Under the pieces are notes generated by a model. It was not told where the DNA came from, searched no databases, and was given only the letters and a program-made list of their open reading frames with translations. Made by a program: the position numbers and the translations under genes. Source: a virus. From it: 32,604 nucleotides of DNA. The DNA lies in IMG/VR virus record IMGVR_UViG_3300035698_005205, positions 1 through 32,604 of that record; one strand, written 5' to 3'. Positions 28,856-32,604 of the stretch are shown here, one piece after another (within the stretch, counting starts at the first letter, position 1; every line of letters begins with the position of its first letter).

Positions 28856-30018
28856 CCGATTTCTCCCTGAAGGTCTCCGATAGACCGGTTTATCACATAA
28901 ACAGCGTCATCAAGATGCCCAGATAATTCATCATCTTGTATATCAGGTCTGGTAGACACAACGGACAGAATATCGTCAATCCACCCGGTCAGTTTTGCCT
29001 TGTCGGGCAGCAATGCCTTTTCACGTTCCAGCATAGCAAATTCAACTCTTTTCCGTTCCATGGCTGCAAGAGCGTCCCTCTCGACCTTTTCAGCCGCTTC
29101 CTTGACCTTGCGGTCGGCTTCGTCCTTTGCGTCCTGCTCGGCTTTGATACGGGCGTCATCTGCGGCCTTTTTGTCTGCATCCACCTTGCGCTGCATGGCT
29201 TTTTGGAACAGAGACAGATAGTCAAGCTCAGACATTACGCCCAAGTCAACATCACCGGCATAAATATAATTGATATCCTTCAGGGTTTGGAACCGGTTTT
29301 TAGACCTCTTTTTGTTGCTGGCCTTAACCGCTTTTTTGTCAGCTTCGATCTTGGCCTGGGCCGCTTTCTGGTCGGCGGCTATCTTCGCTCTGGCTTCGGC
29401 TTGCTCTGCCTCAACCTGCTCAAATCTCCGTGTCGTTTGTGCCTGCTGCCGCTTTTGTTCTTCAAGGCGTTTAGTTTCGGCTTCCTGGGCGGCGGTTTCG
29501 TCGGCACGGCGGTCCTGTTCTCTTTGCCATGCCAACCGGCTACGGGCTTCAAGACCGTCAAACTCATCGTCTGACATAAGATCAACCTTGGCAAAAGACT
29601 CGACCACATCCCAACCTTGAAGGGAATCGACCCTTATCTGGGTCTTGATACGATCCTGGCGGTCGGCTTCTTCCTGTTTCTTGGCTTCCTCGGCTTCCCA
29701 ATCGGTGACCGGTTGCCGGGTTTCGTCCCTCAATGTGTCAAGAAAGGTTCGAGCCGTTTTTCTGGCAGCGTTCCCGGCATCATATTTCTTTTTGGCTTCC
29801 GCTGTAAATGCTTTGCCGGCATCGTCAAGCAGAGTCTTTGAACGGGACACCTTGTAGGCCAGGGCGATAATATCTTTCCGGCCACCGTCTGTCTTAGAAT
29901 CCGGAACGTGCGCTTCGACCTTCTTTTTGATTTCGTCAAGTATAGGTTGCATTCCGTCACCTGAAAAAATCTTTGCCGGGTCAAGTTTTTCGATTACAAT
30001 TAGAGCAGTTTCAGCCAT
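28852..30018 (-). CDS. Long coiled-coil protein in recombination operon
   Basis: 388 aa from MAETALIVIEKLDPAKIFSG. AGGAGG is 7 nt before the ATG. After a globular start (to about 100 aa, with ALAYKVSRSKTLLDDAGKAF) there are two long Ala/Lys/Glu/Arg-rich coiled coils (EEAKKQEEADRQDR to RSKNRFQ, and FQKAMQRKVDADKKAADDAR onward). The centre has a short non-helical block with LKDINYIYAGDVDLGVMSEL. No catalytic motif is seen. Its position between Rad52-like and DUF1367 genes suggests a structural or nuclease-inhibitor-like partner in recombination. The assignment is tentative. Confidence 0.7.
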   Translation of the reverse strand: MAETALIVIEKLDPAKIFSGDGMQPILDEIKKKVEAHVPDSKTDGGRKDIIALAYKVSRSKTLLDDAGKAFTAEAKKKYDAGNAARKTARTFLDTLRDETRQPVTDWEAEEAKKQEEADRQDRIKTQIRVDSLQGWDVVESFAKVDLMSDDEFDGLEARSRLAWQREQDRRADETAAQEAETKRLEEQKRQQAQTTRRFEQVEAEQAEARAKIAADQKAAQAKIEADKKAVKASNKKRSKNRFQTLKDINYIYAGDVDLGVMSELDYLSLFQKAMQRKVDADKKAADDARIKAEQDAKDEADRKVKEAAEKVERDALAAMERKRVEFAMLEREKALLPDKAKLTGWIDDILSVVSTRPDIQDDELSGHLDDAVYVINRSIGDLQGEIG

Positions 30019-30032
30019 TTGATTCCTCCTTT

Positions 30033-30767
30033 TTAATGTATCTCTTTCGATGCCGTCCATAGTTCAAGGTAATTGTCAAAGTTTTCGATGAAGTCAGCCG
30101 CCCATGCCGTTGTGGCTATCTTTTTTGATGACAAACTCAGAACAGAATTATAAAAATCCTTGCGTTGACTCTCGTCCAGTTTAATGAGCTTCATTTTTGT
30201 GTTCAGAACCGTTCTCTGTTGTGCTGATATTGGTTTAGGTAATCCAATAGGCGATGTAGTGGTAGCCTTTTCCTTTTTGGCCTGTCCTGCGCCATCTGGC
30301 AGAGCCCATGCGGGTAAATTGGGCGGATCCCACTTGAACCATTTATCCCCACTCGGGCTTTTGATCTTTGCCCGGTTCGCGCCTTTATCACAAAAGTTGG
30401 CCCAATCCGTAGAAAGATTGTAGAGATAACGGCCGATACCCCATTGAACCGCAGCACGTTTCATAGCAGAGGAAAGACCGCCCTTGATGGATTCAACGGC
30501 CGTGTTCTCTGCGCCGTCCCATTTTGGAACCCAATCATCTCCGGTCTTTACAGATATGCAGCAAAGGATCCCACCATCCGGCCCCTTGTCGTACTTGTTG
30601 CTCCAATTATCAGGACCGCACACATCGTCAAGGCGGTCCATTATGGCTCTGTTTGTTACATACGCCAACACCAGGCCCCATGGTTTATCACCTTTCATGC
30701 CGCTGCTTTGGATGCGCCACTCAATGTCTACTGCCGGAAAAGGTGCTTTTAAATCTGCTAAATTCAT
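30033..30767 (-). CDS. Rad52-like single-strand annealing protein
   Basis: 244 aa. MNLADLKAPFPAVDIEWRIQ, then WGLVLAYVTNRAIMDRLDDV, CGPDNWSNKY, WDGAENTAVESIKGGLSSAM, and KRAAVQWGIGRYLYNLSTDW are the regular motifs of the Rad52/Rad22-type annealing proteins of phages. The GPDNWSN and A-KRAAVQWGIGRYLY elements are diagnostic. It anneals single strands during phage recombination, probably with the exonuclease encoded just upstream (ATGA overlap). The C-terminal 80 residues are less conserved and may bind partners. Confidence 0.85.
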   Translation of the reverse strand: MNLADLKAPFPAVDIEWRIQSSGMKGDKPWGLVLAYVTNRAIMDRLDDVCGPDNWSNKYDKGPDGGILCCISVKTGDDWVPKWDGAENTAVESIKGGLSSAMKRAAVQWGIGRYLYNLSTDWANFCDKGANRAKIKSPSGDKWFKWDPPNLPAWALPDGAGQAKKEKATTTSPIGLPKPISAQQRTVLNTKMKLIKLDESQRKDFYNSVLSLSSKKIATTAWAADFIENFDNYLELWTASKEIH

Positions 30768-31501
30768 ACCTCACCCCCCTCGGTATTTATTTTAATCCAG
30801 GGTTCAACCTCACCGAAAAGTTTGCACATCAGCACGACTTCCTCCCTGCAATAGTCTTTGATTTTGTCGTACTCCCCGGCTTTGAATGCATCGAATACCA
30901 TTGAACCGTCGAAATCGAACTTGCCGCCCAACTCAAATAATCTGAGGTAGAAATCGAAACTGTGCCACCGTTGCCGGTCGAAGTTCGCAAGGATTTGCAT
31001 CAAATCGAAGTGGTGCCCGTTTGAATACCGACTGACCAACCGGTCGTACATTTGTTTGTCGATCGGTACGTCCTGAATCAATGCCCTCATAAACAGAACC
31101 GGCAGATCAAAAGACAGTCCGTTAAATGTGACGATGGGGATGCGCTCTTGATAAACCTCATGGATTTTTGACCACCCCTCGCTGATCGCTTCCCAATCCC
31201 CGGTTTTGTCGGCAACATGATCACCGGTTATCTGAACAACCGTTTCTGATATGATATCTCTCTTATCGGTATCGTAAAGGATCCCAACGAATGTTACGAG
31301 TTGACACAGGGCAGGATCCAAAGACATTTTTTTGCCAAGTGATTTCTCAAACTTTGCGCGTTCTGCCAGTTCTTTATCTGCCCTCTTGTCCGGGTCTTTT
31401 GTGTTCCCGTATTTAATTTCAGACGGATCAAATGCGGGTATACATGCCTTGGGGATTAATTGATTAGGGATAGTCTCGCAATCGAATGCAAATATTTTCA
31501 T
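30764..31501 (-). CDS. DnaQ-like 3'-5' exonuclease (PolB-exo type)
   Basis: 245 aa from MKIFAFDCETIPNQ. Exo I is FDCETIP (D7, E9), Exo II is TFNGLSFDLPVL (N127, D132), and Exo III is DYCREEVVL (Y217). At Exo III the usual Asp (Y-x3-D) is Glu (E221), a conservative but notable change. Around residue 166 FDLMQIL gives a further acidic residue. The domain resembles the predicted exonucleases related to family-B polymerase proofreading domains. It probably makes single-strand ends for the Rad52-like protein. A longer ATG upstream would overlap another small gene. Confidence 0.82.
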   Translation of the reverse strand: MKIFAFDCETIPNQLIPKACIPAFDPSEIKYGNTKDPDKRADKELAERAKFEKSLGKKMSLDPALCQLVTFVGILYDTDKRDIISETVVQITGDHVADKTGDWEAISEGWSKIHEVYQERIPIVTFNGLSFDLPVLFMRALIQDVPIDKQMYDRLVSRYSNGHHFDLMQILANFDRQRWHSFDFYLRLFELGGKFDFDGSMVFDAFKAGEYDKIKDYCREEVVLMCKLFGEVEPWIKINTEGGEV

Positions 31502-31502
31502 C

Positions 31503-31658
31503 TTACCACCTTTCCGGAAACCGGCTTTTATCAAAGTCCGGATAATCCTCTGGATCAAATATGGTTTGTTCACCTGGCTGCAATGCACCAAAGCGTTCAG
31601 CTACTACATCGTCAAAGTCAGCCATTATTATGTTTAAGGCTTCATCAGGCATTTCCAT
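31503..31658 (-). CDS. Small acidic protein upstream of exonuclease
   Basis: 51 aa: MEMPDEALNIIMADFDDVVA, then ERFGALQPGEQTIFDPEDYP, ending PERW. The GGGGGAT SD lies within the preceding gene, and the stop is one base before the exonuclease ATG. Strongly acidic, without a recognised domain. The Phe/Asp-rich end (DPEDYPDFDKSRF) may be an interaction peptide. Confidence 0.6.
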   Translation of the reverse strand: MEMPDEALNIIMADFDDVVAERFGALQPGEQTIFDPEDYPDFDKSRFPERW

Positions 31659-31821
31659 CGTCATCCCCCTTCATTACTGATAAACCCGTTGCCCAATCCA
31701 GGGCCTTATCCCACGTTTCAGAGTCAACCGTGCGCGCTAATTTGCCGACAAAAAACGCGGTGAATATGGGTTGATTTGTACACTTGTCACGAATCGTATG
31801 AAGTTTCTCAATGTTGTCCAT
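31645..31821 (-). CDS. Small hypothetical protein
   Basis: 58 aa from MDNIEKLHTIRDKCTNQPIF, then TAFFVGKLARTVDSETWDKA, ending GDDDGNA. GAGGTGAG is the SD. The start overlaps the stop of the upstream membrane peptide by 14 nt. Helix-rich, no recognised family. Confidence 0.62.
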   Translation of the reverse strand: MDNIEKLHTIRDKCTNQPIFTAFFVGKLARTVDSETWDKALDWATGLSVMKGDDDGNA

Positions 31822-31909
31822 ACTCACCTCTACCAGCCACACAGAATTTACCCCACAATATAGCCAGACTGATCGAACCGATTATGTAAGCCAGAATAAT
31901 TATCCACAT
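31808..31909 (-). CDS. 33-aa membrane peptide
   Basis: MWIIILAYIIGSISLAILWG, then KFCVAGRGEYGQH. The first 18 residues form one hydrophobic segment. AGGAGGG sits 4 nt before the ATG, a perfect SD, so translation is likely. It is too short for a family call. Small membrane peptides of this kind are common in phage early operons. Confidence 0.6.
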   Translation of the reverse strand: MWIIILAYIIGSISLAILWGKFCVAGRGEYGQH

Positions 31910-31928
31910 GATTCCCTCCTTTTGAGTT

Positions 31929-31951
31929 GCCCCCGGCGACAAACCGGGGGC
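31929..31951. terminator. GC-rich hairpin, possible terminator
   Basis: GCCCCCGG (31929-31936) pairs with CCGGGGGC (31944-31951) over a 7-nt loop. On the plus strand it is followed by TTGGTGTTTTGG (weakly T-rich). On the minus strand it sits just upstream of the SD for the 33-aa peptide. It may stop antisense transcription or shape the start of the peptide mRNA. Confidence 0.4.
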
Positions 31952-31967
31952 TTGGTGTTTTGGACTA

Positions 31968-32099
31968 TTAAATATTAGCTACACTATCCGCATTTACTTT
32001 ATCACCCCCCTTCTTGAATGCGGCGGGTTACTCGCTTGCCAGCACTTGGGCTGCAACAAGTCCCTCCAATTCGACTTCTACCCTGCCCGCCGCTGTTGT
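31968..32099 (-). other. Coding-like remnant with one in-frame stop and no start
   Basis: Immediately after the upstream stop the frame reads GRVEVELEGLVAAQVLASE, then TAA (32030-32028), then PAAFKKGGDKVNADSVANI and a stop at 31968. Both halves look protein-like, but there is no ATG or good SD. It may be a decayed small gene or chance. It fills most of the 190-bp interval between genes. Confidence 0.25.
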
Positions 32100-32330
32100 T
32101 TAGCAAGCCATCGCCTCTACAAAATCATAAAGGTCAACAGCGCTTGCATCAATCGACATTTTAACAAACTCACCCCCGCAGTATTGACATTTTACGTGGT
32201 CTTCATCTTCAACATTGCCGCAGCCGGTACAGACAAATTGATCCATGATAGCCCTCCTAATGAGTTCGATCGTTAGTCTTTTCAACGCCTTGGGTAATTG
32301 CCGCTGTCGAAATGCCTCCTGGTTTCGCAT
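32100..32330 (-). CDS. Small zinc-ribbon protein
   Basis: 76 aa. A basic helix (MRNQEAFRQRQLPKALKRLT) precedes FVCTGCGNVEDEDHVKCQYC and GGEFVKM, a zinc ribbon with two CxxC pairs. The ATG at 32330 overlaps the upstream stop (TAATG) and has AAGGA as SD. A second in-frame ATG at 32246 follows the very strong AGGAGGG and would give a 48-aa form starting MDQFVCTG. Two products from one gene are possible. Confidence 0.62.
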   Translation of the reverse strand: MRNQEAFRQRQLPKALKRLTIELIRRAIMDQFVCTGCGNVEDEDHVKCQYCGGEFVKMSIDASAVDLYDFVEAMAC

Positions 32331-32563
32331 TACTGTTCCTTGGTAATCAATTCAATTATTCTGTTTATTGCATCATCTGACTTTTCTACAGCCCACACAC
32401 TCCACCCGATCTCATCATCAACATCATCATCAGGGCATTCGGGAAGCCCCTCGAAATAGGTTGCCAATGCGATTGCTATATTGTCGTCAGTTACACACCC
32501 ATCGTCAAAGGCCGGAATGCTTCCTACTTTATTCTGCAATATTTGTAAGTCGTTTTTATGCAT
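32330..32563 (-). CDS. Acidic hypothetical protein
   Basis: 77 aa from MHKNDLQILQNKVGSIPAFD, with GGGGGGTG 4-5 nt upstream. The middle is very acidic (LPECPDDDVDDEIGWSVW), and the end is helical (EKSDDAINRIIELITKEQ). No recognised family. The start overlaps an upstream stop as TAATG. Confidence 0.6.
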   Translation of the reverse strand: MHKNDLQILQNKVGSIPAFDDGCVTDDNIAIALATYFEGLPECPDDDVDDEIGWSVWAVEKSDDAINRIIELITKEQ

Positions 32564-32604
32564 TACACCCCCCATTTTAAAACCATCCAAATTCCAATGG
32601 CCTC
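32563..32604 (-). CDS. 3' end of an upstream gene (partial)
   Basis: The last 13 codons read EAIGIWMVLKWGV before TAA. The stop overlaps the next ATG as TAATG, the junction style used elsewhere in this operon. The gene body is outside the window. The hydrophobic tail suggests a membrane segment near the C-terminus. Confidence 0.4.
   Translation of the reverse strand, partial: EAIGIWMVLKWGV

Noticed and set aside
28936-29574. Long plus-strand frame opposite the coiled-coil gene
   Set aside because: It arises from the biased codons of the Ala/Lys/Glu-rich coiled coil on the other strand; no start signal.

Overview
The window is a stretch of a tailed-phage genome (free phage or prophage). Every gene I can support lies on the minus strand, so transcription runs from right to left. 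Genes are packed tightly, with many ATGA, TAATG, TGATG, 8-nt and 14-nt stop/start overlaps. The virion genes are most like podoviruses: a P22/SU10-type portal, a DUF5309 (SU10-like) major capsid protein, a P22 gp10-like tail protein, a large internal/polyvalent protein and a beta-helix tailspike-like protein. Several proteins carry Sec-type signal peptides and there is an O-antigen-ligase-like membrane protein, so the host is probably Gram-negative. I cannot name the host. No integrase, repressor, lysis gene or tRNA is visible.

Layout in transcription order. (1) 32604-27700: small early genes, then a recombination block (Exo-fold 3'-5' exonuclease, Rad52-like annealing protein, large coiled-coil protein, DUF1367-like protein). 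(2) 27561-25989: replication block with an initiator-like protein whose gene contains 11-bp iterons, followed by a RecA-fold ATPase. (3) 26002-23187: small accessory genes (zinc-ribbon proteins, DUF4326, a NUMOD4/HNH endonuclease, two nucleoside-deoxyribosyltransferase-like proteins, a PD-(D/E)XK-like protein). (4) 23190-23030: a control region with a candidate promoter, a leader of about 120 nt that can form a pseudoknot over a perfect Shine-Dalgarno sequence, and a mini-ORF. (5) 23030-18388: packaging and portal genes. (6) 18543-15106: a cassette of small genes, a 27-bp perfect inverted repeat around a coiled-coil gene, exported proteins, an O-antigen ligase-like gene broken by two apparent +1 frameshifts, and a Mu Com-like zinc ribbon. 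It closes with a strong intrinsic terminator. (7) 14973-12663: scaffold, major capsid, terminator-like hairpin, head-completion genes. (8) 12666-1: connector, tail and internal proteins, then exported adhesin-like proteins running off the left edge.

How the genes work together: recombination and replication proteins make concatemeric DNA, the small and large terminase package it through the portal, and the scaffold and capsid build the head. The adaptor, gp10-like protein and the internal proteins complete the tail and DNA-ejection machinery. The tailspike-like and LamG-like proteins probably contact the host surface. The O-antigen-ligase-like gene, if functional, would alter host surface polysaccharide.

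Most worth following up: the SD-sequestering pseudoknot at the head of the packaging/late operon, the iteron origin inside the initiator gene, the 27-bp inverted repeat, the broken O-antigen ligase, and the set of exported proteins in the virion region. Coding is nearly continuous; no stretch over 300 bases lacks a gene.
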